Shown here: positions 33,009 through 42,435 of the stretch, piece after piece
How positions within the stretch are numbered: the stretch's first letter is position 1
Layout of the letters: every line of letters starts with the position of its first letter
Assembly: GCF_004342005.1 (NCBI RefSeq)
Contig: NZ_SMBX01000003.1
Span: 248,001 to 312,000 of the forward strand
Reading direction: 5' to 3'
Length of the DNA stretch: 64,000 bases
DNA from: Paracandidimonas soli
Lineage (GTDB): Bacteria > Pseudomonadota > Gammaproteobacteria > Burkholderiales > Burkholderiaceae_B
The notes under the pieces: model-generated
What the model saw: the letters and a program-made list of their open reading frames with translations, nothing else
Told to the model about the DNA's origin: nothing
The model's database searches: none
Translations under genes and position numbers: made by a program

Positions 33009-33923
33009 CTACGATGCGGCGGCCTTGCCGGAAGGGTTTCCTGTTTCCACCGGCATTTCTGCATGCGCGCACCATTCGCTCCATGACCCAGGGTACAGTA
33101 CGGCATCTGGCAATCCCGCCAATTTCATGGACAGCAGGTTGTGGCATGCAGTAATGCCCGACCCGCATTGACTGATAACGGGACGCTTTCCGTCGATGAT
33201 TGATAGAAACTCAGCGGCCAGCAGCGTCGGCGCTTTGAAGTTTCCATCCTCGTCCAGATTATCCATGAAAAACCGATTCATGGCGCCGGGGATGTGACCC
33301 GCAACCGGATCCATGTTTTCGTTCTCGCCGCGAAAACGGTCGGGGCTTCGGGCATCGAGAATAATTGCGCTACCTGCGCGGCAGTGTTGCAAGACTCCTT
33401 CTCTCGTGATGGTGTGCATTCTTGGCGCGCGTTGCGAAAAGCTGCCTGGCAAGGGGTGATCGGGAGCGGTATGGCTGACAGGCAGGTCGTGCGCCAGCCA
33501 TGCCGAGAAGCCTCCATCCAGAACCGCCGAGGCGCGGTGGCCGAGCCAATGCAATAGCCACCACGCCCTTGCGGCGAACATGCCGCCAGAACGATCATAG
33601 ATAACGATTTGCGTATCGTTATCCGCCCCCAGACTGGCTAGATGCGTGGTCAATGTACCAGCGTCTGGCAAAGGGTGGCGACCACGGCCTTCCCCAGGTT
33701 CGGAGCTCAGTATCTGCTCGGCGTGGATATAGTAGGCTCCGGGTATGTGTGCCTGTTCATAAGCAAGTTGGCCGGCTGCCGGATCGGATAGCTCGAAACT
33801 GCTGTCCAGGATCAATACACGTCGAGTACCGTCATTGAGTAAATGATAAAGCGCTTGCGCCGATATGATAGTGTCCCAATAGCCGGGCGTCGACAAATCC
33901 GGGGGAGTGTTCTGCGTCTGCAT
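33009..33923 (-). CDS. Sulfurtransferase, tandem rhodanese (3-mercaptopyruvate sulfurtransferase type)
   Basis: This 304-residue protein has two rhodanese domains: an inactive N-terminal one (LDSSFELSDPAA, HIPGAYYIHAEQ, YDRSGGMFAARAWWLLHWLGH) and a catalytic C-terminal one with Cys253 in QCGSGITACHNLL. The CGSG-x-TA loop is characteristic of 3-mercaptopyruvate sulfurtransferases rather than thiosulfate-specific rhodaneses. It transfers a sulfane sulfur to an acceptor such as cyanide, thioredoxin or glutathione. The gene lies 29 bp after a Bug receptor gene and beyond it an RraA-like gene, all on the minus strand. An operon is therefore likely, with a possible role in catabolism of a thiol-containing acid. 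Confidence 0.9.
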   Translation of the reverse strand: MQTQNTPPDLSTPGYWDTIISAQALYHLLNDGTRRVLILDSSFELSDPAAGQLAYEQAHIPGAYYIHAEQILSSEPGEGRGRHPLPDAGTLTTHLASLGADNDTQIVIYDRSGGMFAARAWWLLHWLGHRASAVLDGGFSAWLAHDLPVSHTAPDHPLPGSFSQRAPRMHTITREGVLQHCRAGSAIILDARSPDRFRGENENMDPVAGHIPGAMNRFFMDNLDEDGNFKAPTLLAAEFLSIIDGKRPVISQCGSGITACHNLLSMKLAGLPDAVLYPGSWSEWCAHAEMPVETGNPSGKAAAS

Positions 33924-33952
33924 GATAGGCTTTGTCTTTCAGGTTAAGGCGG

Positions 33953-34942
33953 TTAGTTGATGGGGCCGATTCCTGCTTCCGCCCCTGCTTTTTTCCATTT
34001 GGCAAGTTCGGAAGCAACGAATTTGGAAAACTCGTTGGGCGAACTGTGTACCGGAGTGGCTCCCGAGCTTTCGATGGAGTCAATAACTTCTGGATCATGA
34101 AGCGCTGCTCCAACGGCGCTGTTGAGCTTCTCGATAATCGTGCGGGGGGTGCCTGCCGGAGCGAACAAGCCCGTCCAACTGGTGAATACCACACTGGGGT
34201 AGCCCGCTTCCGCGGTGGTTGGAACATCTGGAAGCAGAGCGGCGCGCTGCGGAGAGGTGACCGCCAGCGCGCGGATCTGACCTGATTTGATCAGGGCTGG
34301 AATGCTGGGTACGGATGGAGAGGCTAGTGTCGCCTCGTTTGATGCGACCGCCACTACCGCTTCCATGGGACTGCGGTATGGAACATGCAGCATGTCGATC
34401 TTTCCGGCCAAGCGTAGAAGTTCGATTGTGAAGCGCGAGCCGCTGCCATTGCCTGCCGATGCATAAGATAATTTGCCAGGCTCGGCCTTTGCCTTATCCA
34501 CCAGGTCTTGCACGGTGTTGATACCGGAAGCGGAATTGACGACCAGGGCCAGCGGCGAGTCATTGATCTGGGAGATCGGCTCAAAGCCTTTGACGGGATC
34601 GTAAGATAAGTTCTTTTCCGTCACGGAGAGCAGTCCGTGGGTGCTTACGGAGCCGATCAGCAGGGTGTATCCATCCGGATTGGCTGTCGCTACCGCCTGC
34701 GCACCAATGATGCCGCTGGCGCCAGGACGGTTTATGACGACTACGCTCTGCTCCAATTGCTTGCTCAAGGATTTGCTAAGCACCCGAGCCATGATGTCAG
34801 CGACTGACCCTGGCGATTGCGGCACGATAATTTGAACAGCATGTTTTGGATAAGCCGGGTCGGCGTATGCCCAACCGCTCAAAATGCCGCTGCAGATGAA
34901 GCCGATCGCGATGCGCTTGAATGTTCGTGTGTAGTGGTTCAT
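33953..34942 (-). CDS. Bug-family substrate-binding protein
   Basis: This 329-residue receptor has an N-terminal signal peptide (MNHYTRTFKRIAIGFICSG, cleaved near AYADPAYP). Its Bug motifs are HAVQIIVPQSPGSVADIMAR, SVVVINRPGASGIIGAQA, YASAGNGSGSRFT and WTGLFAPAGTPRTI. Base composition is clearly less GC-rich than that of the other Bug genes in this window, with more A/T-ending codons, so it may have been acquired more recently. It is sandwiched between the RraA-like gene and the sulfurtransferase gene in a likely operon. The ligand is probably the substrate of that pathway. Confidence 0.93.
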   Translation of the reverse strand: MNHYTRTFKRIAIGFICSGILSGWAYADPAYPKHAVQIIVPQSPGSVADIMARVLSKSLSKQLEQSVVVINRPGASGIIGAQAVATANPDGYTLLIGSVSTHGLLSVTEKNLSYDPVKGFEPISQINDSPLALVVNSASGINTVQDLVDKAKAEPGKLSYASAGNGSGSRFTIELLRLAGKIDMLHVPYRSPMEAVVAVASNEATLASPSVPSIPALIKSGQIRALAVTSPQRAALLPDVPTTAEAGYPSVVFTSWTGLFAPAGTPRTIIEKLNSAVGAALHDPEVIDSIESSGATPVHSSPNEFSKFVASELAKWKKAGAEAGIGPIN

Positions 34943-35030
34943 TAGTGTCTCCTCCGGCCTGCCTGTTTATGGCCCGCCTGTTTATTCACTGACAGCAATT
35001 TTTTTTTGAGTATGGATTTACCTTTCGATG

Positions 35031-35741
35031 CTAGGCCTGTGCGTTTATCTCGGCGTCGACCCAATTCCGAGGCCATTCCCGTTTTGCGATCTGATCCGCC
35101 CAGACCATTTCAAGACGATGCTGTGCTTCTGCCTTCTCGATGACCATGGCTGCATCTTCCCGCGGCAAAATGATGACTCCGTCTTCGTCCCCAACGACCA
35201 AATCGCCCGGAGTGACCGAGACTCCTCCGGCAACGATGGGATGGCCGATTTCGCCGGGACCGCTTTTCCATGGGCCGTTTGGTGTTACTCCACGGGCATA
35301 GACAGGTATAGGCAGGGAAGCCAAGCCCTTACGGTCACGAATTGCCCCGTTGATGATGATGGCGGCTATGCCTCTGCTGGCACCGTAACGACCCATCATT
35401 TCTCCCAGGATCGCAGTTTCATCCGCGCCACCCGCGTCGCAAATGACGACATCGCCAGGAAGGGCGATGTCGAGCGCCTTATGCAAAAACAGGTTGTCTC
35501 CCGGCCTGACTTTGACTGTCAGCGCGGGGCCGGCAAAACCGAGCGCTGTTTTGGAGTAGTTGTCGAAGCCTGCGGAAAAACAAAATAGACGATTGCTGAC
35601 GTCTCCGATGACGGCGACGGGGATTGCTGCCGCCTTGCTGACGACATCAGCAGAAATGCGCTGGAACTCTGTATTAATACGCCATCCTGGGGTTGCATTC
35701 TTGTTGCTTTCGATAGTGTGGGCTGCTTGTTGCTTGGTCAT
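35031..35741 (-). CDS. RraA-like family protein (putative class II oxo-acid aldolase)
   Basis: This 236-residue protein belongs to the RraA/dimethylmenaquinone-methyltransferase-like fold. Family motifs are GPALTVKVRPGDNLFLHKAL, GEMMGRYGASRGIAAIIINGAIRDR with the Arg-Asp pair, and GDLVVGDEDGVIILPRE. Members of this fold include metal-dependent 4-hydroxy-4-methyl-2-oxoglutarate and 4-carboxy-4-hydroxy-2-oxoadipate aldolases; the true RraA proteins are RNase E inhibitors. The context (Bug receptor, sulfurtransferase, divergent LysR) favours a catabolic aldolase or decarboxylase. The ATG at 35741 follows AGGAGG; the frame continues 15 codons upstream without need. Confidence 0.88.
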   Translation of the reverse strand: MTKQQAAHTIESNKNATPGWRINTEFQRISADVVSKAAAIPVAVIGDVSNRLFCFSAGFDNYSKTALGFAGPALTVKVRPGDNLFLHKALDIALPGDVVICDAGGADETAILGEMMGRYGASRGIAAIIINGAIRDRKGLASLPIPVYARGVTPNGPWKSGPGEIGHPIVAGGVSVTPGDLVVGDEDGVIILPREDAAMVIEKAEAQHRLEMVWADQIAKREWPRNWVDAEINAQA

Positions 35742-35800
35742 GCTGTCCTCCTGAGTGTCAATACTCGAGGATTCTACGTAAGCCAAACAATTTAAAAAAG

Positions 35801-35840
35801 CGAATTAAATAGATAGTAAAATATCTAATAAACGAATTAA
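35801..35840. promoter_or_regulatory. Putative LysR-binding region between rraA-like and lysR genes
   Basis: This AT-rich divergent intergenic region holds AGATA-N6-TATCT (35811-35826), a LysR-type dyad, flanked by direct repeats of CGAATTAA at 35801-35808 and 35833-35840, 32 bp apart. The dyad lies 31 bp before the lysR start, consistent with autoregulation and control of the divergent operon. Confidence 0.45.
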
Positions 35841-35856
35841 TTGGATTCATGACACT

Positions 35857-36753
35857 ATGACCCTGAAGCAGTTGGAAGCCTTTTATTGGGCAGCGACATG
35901 CGATAGTTTTTCCATTGCCGCCTCGCGTTTGCATTTATCCCAGTCCTCGCTGTCGAAGCGTATCGTCGAACTTGAGGAAAGCTTGGGAAAGCCTCTGTTC
36001 GACCGTACTCTCAGGCGTTCGCAACTGACAGTCGAAGGGCGAGCGCTATTGCCTCATGCTCGCCAATTGCTTGCCCACGCCGAGCAAGTTGCGTCAATGA
36101 TCAAGGCTGAAGAGAACTTGCGCGGTGTGTGCAGGTTTGGCGTTGGAGAGATAGCCGCTTCGTCTTGGCTGCCCAGATTCGTCTCGCACGTAAAACAGCA
36201 GTTCCCAGCGCTATCGCTGGAACCTTATGTAGAGCTAGGGCAAAACCTGGAAGCCAAATTGATTGCCGGCGAAGTAGATTTCGCAATGATTGCCATGCAA
36301 TCTGTCCATTCGCAATTGAGTTCGCAGCGTCTGGTGCAGGTGGAGTTCGTCTGGGCTGCCGCATCTGCCATCACCTCCGATGGCGACTATGCGGAGGATC
36401 TTCTGAAGGATTTTCCGATTATCAGCCTGGATAAGAGCGCAGGAACCAGGCGTATTCTGGATTGCTGGCTTAAGGACCAGCAGCGTAAACATCTGCCCAT
36501 CATTACAAGCAATAACCTCTCTACCATGGCTGGTCTTGCCGCTGCTGGACTGGGTATCAGCTACTTTCCGAAAGGTTGGCTTCAGCCTTTGATAAAAAAG
36601 GGCATCCTACGTGTTTTGCCTAGCAGGACACCTTTGCAGGGATTGGACTACTACTTTCACTGGCGTACTGACGACATACGCCCATATATCAGCAAGCTGC
36701 GGGATCTAATGGCTAGCGATGCGGACTACACAACATCGCTATTGCAACTGTAA
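35857..36753 (+). CDS. LysR family transcriptional regulator, divergent from the rraA-like operon
   Basis: This 298-residue protein starts MTLKQLEAFYWAATCDSFSIAASRLHLS, with the LysR HTH continuing as QSSLSKRIVELEESLGKPLF. The effector domain spans about residues 90-295 (GVCRFGVGEIAASSW; SNNLSTMAGLAAAGLGISYFP). It is transcribed away from the rraA-like / Bug / sulfurtransferase operon and most likely activates it in response to the imported acid. Like that operon, the gene has noticeably lower GC than the flanking putA and ribE regions. Confidence 0.93.
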   Translation: MTLKQLEAFYWAATCDSFSIAASRLHLSQSSLSKRIVELEESLGKPLFDRTLRRSQLTVEGRALLPHARQLLAHAEQVASMIKAEENLRGVCRFGVGEIAASSWLPRFVSHVKQQFPALSLEPYVELGQNLEAKLIAGEVDFAMIAMQSVHSQLSSQRLVQVEFVWAAASAITSDGDYAEDLLKDFPIISLDKSAGTRRILDCWLKDQQRKHLPIITSNNLSTMAGLAAAGLGISYFPKGWLQPLIKKGILRVLPSRTPLQGLDYYFHWRTDDIRPYISKLRDLMASDADYTTSLLQL

Positions 36754-36758
36754 GAGGA

Positions 36759-36791
36759 CGATGCATCTAGTGCCGCGCACTAGATGCATCG
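36759..36791. terminator. Perfect 15-bp hairpin between convergent lysR and putA
   Basis: CGATGCATCTAGTGC (36759-36773) is fully complementary to GCACTAGATGCATCG (36777-36791) with a CGC loop. It lies 5 bp after the lysR stop and 6 bp before the putA stop. It lacks a T-tract but is ideally placed as a bidirectional terminator, and it marks the right boundary of the lower-GC block. Confidence 0.65.
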
Positions 36792-36797
36792 AGCCGC

Positions 36798-39700
36798 TTA
36801 GCCGATGGTCATCAGGCTCGCATTGCCCCCTGCGGCGGCGGTATTCACGCTAAGGGCGCGTTCGATCAGCAACCTGTCCAGCGGTACGTCGCGCTCGCCG
36901 CGGCTCAGGCCGTGCACGCTGACGATGGCGCCCGGGCGCTGGGCGACCTGCTTGCAGACATCGCGCAACTGGTCGGAGTCGCCATGGTGCAGTACAGCTT
37001 CGATATCGATATCGGCCGCTTGCCAGTCAGGCACCACACGCATGCGCGCCTGAGTCTTGGCAGGCAGTGATGCGTAGACTTCGCGGCTGCCTTCGGGGAG
37101 CAGGGCTTCGGCGCCGACGGCCAGGCAGGCGGCGATCTGGGTCAGAAGGTCGGCCCGGCCTTCCGCGAGACACAGCACGCTTGTACGCGGCAGCAGCGAA
37201 TACGTGTTGCGCTCGCCCGTGGGGCCGGCAAGTTCGAGTATCAGGCCGCTGAGCGCCTGGCGTGCGAATCGCTCGCAGCTCTGCGTCAGATCCGCGTCGT
37301 GCGCTTGCGCCCACTCGCGCAAGGCGGTGAAGGCCGCCGACTGCACTTCGGGCAGGGCAGGAGTCCGCACGGCTTCGGGCTCGGCTTGCAGGTGCGACAC
37401 AACCGCATCGGCAGGCCTGGCCGACAGCAGACGGTACATATAGAGCGGTCCGCCGGCCTTGGGGCCAGTGCCGGACAGGCCTTCGCCGCCGAAAGGCTGC
37501 ACGCCCACCACGGCGCCGACGATATTGCGGTTGACGTACAGATTGCCCACATGAGCGGCGTCGACGACCTGTGCGATGGTTTCGTCGATGCGCGTGTGCA
37601 CGCCCAGCGTCAGCCCGTAGCCGCTGGCGTTGATCTGCTCCAGCAACTGGGGCAGGTCTTCACGGCGGTAGCGCACGACGTGCAGTACCGGACCGAAGAC
37701 TTCGCGCTCGAGTTCGGCGATTTCGTTCAGCTCGATGAGCGTTGGCGTCACGAACGTGCCTGCCTTGGCAGCGGCGCCATCAGTGCGGGCCAGGCGGTGC
37801 ACTTTGTGGCCGCTCTCGCGCATCTTCTGGATGTGCTTCTCGATGTTGGCGCGGGCCTCTTCATCGATGACGGGGCCGATATCGGTCGTCAGCCTGTCGG
37901 TGTTGCCCAGCACATACTCTTTCATCGCACCCTTGAGCATGGCCAGGGTGCGGTCGGCGACGTCCTCCTGCACGCAAAGCAGGCGCAAGGCCGAACAGCG
38001 CTGGCCGGCGCTGTCGAAGGCGGAGGCGATGACATCGACCACCACCTGTTCGGCCAGGGCGGACGAATCGACGATCATCGCATTCATGCCGCCTGTTTCG
38101 GCGATCAGGGGGATTGCCCGGCCCTGGGCGTCCAGGCGGCCGGCGATGCTGCGCTGGAGAATGCGCGCGACTTCCGTGGAGCCGGTGAACATGACGCCGC
38201 GCACGCGCTCGTCGGCGACCAGGCGCGCGCCTACGGTTTCTCCCCGGCCGGGCAGCAGTTGCACCGCGCCGGCAGGCACACCTGCTTCCAGCAGGATGCG
38301 GATCCCCTGGACGGCGATCAGCGGGGTCTGCTCGGCGGGCTTGGCCAGCACGGTATTGCCTGCCGCCAGCGCGGCCGAGATCTGGCCGGTGAAAATCGCC
38401 AGCGGGAAGTTCCAGGGGCTGATGCACACAACGGGCCCCAGGGGACGGTGGGTATCGTTGGAGAAGTGCTTGCGCGCCTGCATGGCGTAATAGCGCAGGA
38501 AGTCCACAGCCTCGCGGACTTCCGCGATGGCGTTGGCAAAGGTCTTGCCGGCTTCGCGCACCAGTATGCCCATCAGCGGCTGCATCTCGCTTTCCATCAG
38601 GTTGGCGGCGCGCTCGAGGATGGCAGCGCGTTCGTCGGGCCTGGTCGATTGCCAGATGGGAGCGGCCGCCATGGCGCAATCGAGCGCGTTGTCGACGTCC
38701 TGGAGTGTCGCTTCGACCACAGTGCCGACCTGGTCGCTGTGATCGGCCGGATTCAGCACGGGTTGCGCGGCGGCGCTTTCATCGCGCGCGCAGCCCAGCA
38801 TCGGCGCGGCCTCGAGATTTGCCTGGGCGCTGGTCAGCAGGGCGGAGGACAGCGATGCCAGCCTGTGCTCGTTGGAGAGGTCGAGTCCCTGGGAGTTGAC
38901 GCGTGCGTCGCCGTACAGGCGGGACGGCAGCGGAATGCGCGGATGCGGCAGGCCCAGCCGGCCTTCCTGGCGGGCCATTTCCTCGATCTGGTCGACGGGG
39001 TCGCGCACCAGGTCTTGCAGCGAGATGCTCTTGTCTGCGATGCGATTGACGAACGAGGTATTGGCGCCGTTTTCCAGCAGCCTGCGCACCAGGTAGGCCA
39101 GCAGCGTTTCGTGACTGCCGACGGGCGCGTAAACGCGGCAGGGGCGGCCATATTTGCCTTTGCCGATTTCGCCCACGATCTGTTCGTACAGCGGTTCTCC
39201 CATGCCGTGCAGGCACTGGAACTCATACTGCCCGGGATAGTAGTTGCGGCCCGCCATGTGATAGATGGCGGCCAGGCTGTAGGCGTTGTGCGTGGCGAAC
39301 TGGGGGTAGATGGCCTCGGGCGCGGCGAGCAGCTTGCGGGCGCAGGCGAGGTAGGACACATCGGTATAGGGCTTGCGCGTATAGACGGGGTAGCCTTCCA
39401 GGCCGTTGACCTGCGCCATCTTGATTTCGCTGTCCCAGTATGCGCCCTTGACCAGGCGGATCATCAGGCGGTGGCGGCTGCGCCGTGCCAGGTCGATGAC
39501 ATAGTCGATGACGTAGGGACAGCGCTTCTGGTAGGCCTGGATGACGAAGCCGATGCCGTTCCAGCCCGCGAGCTCGGGCTCGAAGCACAGGCGTTCGAGC
39601 AGGTCGAGGGAGATTTCCAGGCGGTCGGCTTCTTCGGCGTCGATGTTCAGGCCGATATCGTAGGACTTGGCCAGCAGCGTAAGCGAGAGCACCACGGGGT

Positions 39701-40754
39701 AGAGTTCGTCCATGACGCGATCGTGCTGCGCGCGGCTGTAGCGCGGATGCAGCGCGGACAGCTTGATGGACAGGCCAGGCCCTTGATAGATGCCGCGGCC
39801 GGCCGATGCGCGGCCGATGGCGTGAATGGCCTGCTCATAGGAAGCCAGGTAGCGCTTGGCGTCCTCTTCCGTGAGCGCCGCTTCGCCCAGCATGTCGTAG
39901 GAATAGCTGAAGCCGCGCGCTTCCATCTTGGAGGCGTTGGCCAGCGCTTCGGCGATGGTTTCTCCAGTGACGAACTGCTCGCCCATGAGGCGCATCGCCA
40001 TGTCCACGCCTTTGCGGATGACAGGCTCGCCGCTTTTGGCGATGAGGCGGTTCAGGGCGCTCGACAGGCCTTTTTCGGTGTGCGTCGATACCAGGCGGCC
40101 GGTGATCAGCAGTCCCCAGGATGCGGCGTTGACGAACATGGACGGGCTTTGGCCGAGGTGTTGGTCCCACTTTCCGTTGCTGATTTTGTCGCGGATGAGT
40201 GCATCGCGAGTGCCTTTGTCCGGGATGCGAAGCAAGGCTTCGGCCATGCACATGAGGGCGACGCCCTCCTGGGACGATAGAGAGAACTCCTGCAGCAAGC
40301 CTTGCACCAGGCCCTGCCGCCCGCCGGTGTTTTTCTGCTTGCGCAGCGTTTCGGTAAGCGATATGGCCATCTTGTGCGCAGCATCGGCGACGTCCGGCGC
40401 CAGCCGGGCCTGTTCAGCCAGCATGGGCAGCAGCTCGGGCTCGGGGCGGCGGTAAGCCGCGGTGATGGCGGCGCGCAGCACCGACTGCGGCTGGGTGCTT
40501 TCGGCGAAATCGATGAAGGGCTGGTAGGGCTCGTTCGCGCCGGCTCCGGCCGGTGCGCCGTCGTCTTCGATGCCGGCAGCCGCGCTTGCCGCCGCGATTT
40601 CGGGCGGCGTCAGGCCGCGCTCGATCTGATCCAGGTAATTGAATATTGCCTGTTTGATGAGCCAGTGCGGAGTGCGTTCGATTTTCTGGGCGGCGGCCTT
40701 CAGGCGTTCGCGGGAGGCGTCGTCCAGTTTGACTCCAAGAGTAGTGCTGGCCAT
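36798..40754 (-). CDS. putA: Trifunctional proline utilisation protein PutA
   Basis: This 1318-residue protein has an N-terminal ribbon-helix-helix DNA-binding domain (1-47; TTLGVKLDDASRERLKAAA) close to that of E. coli PutA. The FAD-dependent proline dehydrogenase barrel (about 260-560) has RLVKGAYWDSEIK and EFQCLHGMGEPLYEQI. The NAD-dependent P5C/glutamate-semialdehyde dehydrogenase (about 640-1130) has catalytic Cys920 in SAGQRCSALRLL. A C-terminal domain (about 1130-1318) completes the trifunctional type. It oxidises proline to glutamate with channelling of the intermediate. Without proline it represses the put promoters; with proline it moves to the membrane. Three PutA operator motifs upstream of putP agree with this. 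It is downstream of putP on the same strand. Confidence 0.97.
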   Translation of the reverse strand: MASTTLGVKLDDASRERLKAAAQKIERTPHWLIKQAIFNYLDQIERGLTPPEIAAASAAAGIEDDGAPAGAGANEPYQPFIDFAESTQPQSVLRAAITAAYRRPEPELLPMLAEQARLAPDVADAAHKMAISLTETLRKQKNTGGRQGLVQGLLQEFSLSSQEGVALMCMAEALLRIPDKGTRDALIRDKISNGKWDQHLGQSPSMFVNAASWGLLITGRLVSTHTEKGLSSALNRLIAKSGEPVIRKGVDMAMRLMGEQFVTGETIAEALANASKMEARGFSYSYDMLGEAALTEEDAKRYLASYEQAIHAIGRASAGRGIYQGPGLSIKLSALHPRYSRAQHDRVMDELYPVVLSLTLLAKSYDIGLNIDAEEADRLEISLDLLERLCFEPELAGWNGIGFVIQAYQKRCPYVIDYVIDLARRSRHRLMIRLVKGAYWDSEIKMAQVNGLEGYPVYTRKPYTDVSYLACARKLLAAPEAIYPQFATHNAYSLAAIYHMAGRNYYPGQYEFQCLHGMGEPLYEQIVGEIGKGKYGRPCRVYAPVGSHETLLAYLVRRLLENGANTSFVNRIADKSISLQDLVRDPVDQIEEMARQEGRLGLPHPRIPLPSRLYGDARVNSQGLDLSNEHRLASLSSALLTSAQANLEAAPMLGCARDESAAAQPVLNPADHSDQVGTVVEATLQDVDNALDCAMAAAPIWQSTRPDERAAILERAANLMESEMQPLMGILVREAGKTFANAIAEVREAVDFLRYYAMQARKHFSNDTHRPLGPVVCISPWNFPLAIFTGQISAALAAGNTVLAKPAEQTPLIAVQGIRILLEAGVPAGAVQLLPGRGETVGARLVADERVRGVMFTGSTEVARILQRSIAGRLDAQGRAIPLIAETGGMNAMIVDSSALAEQVVVDVIASAFDSAGQRCSALRLLCVQEDVADRTLAMLKGAMKEYVLGNTDRLTTDIGPVIDEEARANIEKHIQKMRESGHKVHRLARTDGAAAKAGTFVTPTLIELNEIAELEREVFGPVLHVVRYRREDLPQLLEQINASGYGLTLGVHTRIDETIAQVVDAAHVGNLYVNRNIVGAVVGVQPFGGEGLSGTGPKAGGPLYMYRLLSARPADAVVSHLQAEPEAVRTPALPEVQSAAFTALREWAQAHDADLTQSCERFARQALSGLILELAGPTGERNTYSLLPRTSVLCLAEGRADLLTQIAACLAVGAEALLPEGSREVYASLPAKTQARMRVVPDWQAADIDIEAVLHHGDSDQLRDVCKQVAQRPGAIVSVHGLSRGERDVPLDRLLIERALSVNTAAAGGNASLMTIG

Positions 40755-40859
40755 GGAGTATCTCCTAATGCAGGATCGTTAGTGTCGATAATGGCCCGCG
40801 TTGCGGGCCGTGTGGGATGTATCGTTGATTCAGTGCGCAGCCCCTCGCGAGGCCTGCGT

Positions 40860-42350
40860 TTACGCCCGGGCGTCCTGGTACTCCTGTTCGGATTTCTCGA
40901 AGCGCTGGACGATGCTGGCGCTGGGAGCGGCTCCCATCAGGCTGACCCCCACGATGCTCAGGGCGGCGAACAGGAAGCCGGGGATGATCTCGTACAGGCC
41001 CAGGCCGATGAATTCCTTCCATACGACCACGGTGACGGCTCCCACGATCATGCCGACCAGCGCGCCGTTGCGGGTCATGCGCTTCCAGATCACGGAAAGC
41101 AGGATGACGGGGCCGAACGAGGCGCCGAATCCGGCCCAGGCATAGGACACCAGGCCCAGCACTTTGCTGTCCGGGTTATAGGCGATGCCGATGGCAACCA
41201 GGGCCACGACGAGCACCATGATTCGGCCGACCCATACCAGTTCGCGCTGAGATGCGTGTTTGCGCAGGAAGGCTTTGTAGATGTCTTCAGTCAGTGCGCT
41301 GGAGCACACCAGGAGCTGGCAGCTCAGCGTACTCATGACTGCTGCCAGGATGGCGGACAGCACAATACCAGCAATCCACGGATTGAAGAGAATCTTGGTC
41401 AGCTCGATGAAGACGCGCTCGTTGTTTTCGGTGACCGGACCGGCCAGTCCGGGATTCTGGGCGAAATAGGCGATGCCGAAGAAGCCGACGCACACCGATC
41501 CAGCCAGGCACAGGAACATCCATGTCATGCCGATGCGGCGCGCCGCGGGGATGGTCTTGACCGAGTCAGCCGCCATGAAGCGCACCAGGATGTGGGGCTG
41601 GCCGAAATAGCCAAGCCCCCATCCCAGCAGCGAGATAATGGCCACGAATGACAGGCCGCGCGTCATGTCGAAGTTGGCGGGATTGACTTGCTCGATGGCC
41701 TGCATGGCGACGTCCCAGTTGCCGATGGACAGCACCACGAAGAGCGGTGTGAGCAGCAGGGCGAACAGCATCATGGCCGCCTGTACGGTATCGGTCCAGC
41801 TGATGGCCAGGAAGCCGCCGATAAGCACGTAGGAAACCGTCGCGGCCGCGCTGACCCAGATCGCGGTCTCGTATCCCAGGCCGAAGGTGCTTTCGAACAA
41901 CCGCGCTCCGGCAACGATGCCCGAGGCGCAGTAAATGGTGAAAAAGAGCAGAATCACCAGGGACGAGAAAATGCGCAGCAGGCGGCTCTCATCCTCGAAA
42001 CGGCCGGTGAAATAATCCGGCAGCGTCAGCGCGTTGTTGGTGTGTTCGGTATGCACGCGCAGCCGGCCGGCGACGAACAGCCAGTTCAGATAGGCTCCGA
42101 TGAGCAGCCCGATGGCGATCCAGCTTTCGGAAATGCCCGCGAAATAAATGGCGCCGGGCAGGCCCATGAGCAGCCAGCCGCTCATGTCGGAGGCTCCGGC
42201 CGACAGCGCGGTGACCACGCTGCCCAGCCGCCGGCCGCCAAGAATATAGTCGGAGAAATTTTTGGTCGCAAAATAAGCGATCAGGCCGATCGCTACCATT
42301 GCAACGATATAGATCACGAATGTGACCATGGTTTCGTAGCTGGCGCCCAT
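40860..42350 (-). CDS. putP: Sodium/proline symporter PutP
   Basis: This 496-residue solute:sodium symporter has about 13 membrane helices. Typical SSF segments include TKNFSDYILGGRRLGSVVTALSAGASDMSGWLLMGLPGAIY near the N-terminus and GLGYFGQPHILVRFMAA. It imports proline with Na+ across the inner membrane. A 105-bp gap containing a small GGCCCGC/GCGGGCC hairpin (40793-40809) separates it from putA, so the two could form one transcript or putA could have a second promoter. The promoter region carries three GTTGCA motifs matching the PutA operator. It is divergent from pckG. Confidence 0.97.
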   Translation of the reverse strand: MGASYETMVTFVIYIVAMVAIGLIAYFATKNFSDYILGGRRLGSVVTALSAGASDMSGWLLMGLPGAIYFAGISESWIAIGLLIGAYLNWLFVAGRLRVHTEHTNNALTLPDYFTGRFEDESRLLRIFSSLVILLFFTIYCASGIVAGARLFESTFGLGYETAIWVSAAATVSYVLIGGFLAISWTDTVQAAMMLFALLLTPLFVVLSIGNWDVAMQAIEQVNPANFDMTRGLSFVAIISLLGWGLGYFGQPHILVRFMAADSVKTIPAARRIGMTWMFLCLAGSVCVGFFGIAYFAQNPGLAGPVTENNERVFIELTKILFNPWIAGIVLSAILAAVMSTLSCQLLVCSSALTEDIYKAFLRKHASQRELVWVGRIMVLVVALVAIGIAYNPDSKVLGLVSYAWAGFGASFGPVILLSVIWKRMTRNGALVGMIVGAVTVVVWKEFIGLGLYEIIPGFLFAALSIVGVSLMGAAPSASIVQRFEKSEQEYQDARA

Positions 42351-42435
42351 GGTATTGGTCCCTTGTGGAGGTCATTGTGGAAAGCCGTCTGGGTTGAGAC
42401 GGCAGCGGGGTGTTTTTAACCGTTGCGATGACCTG

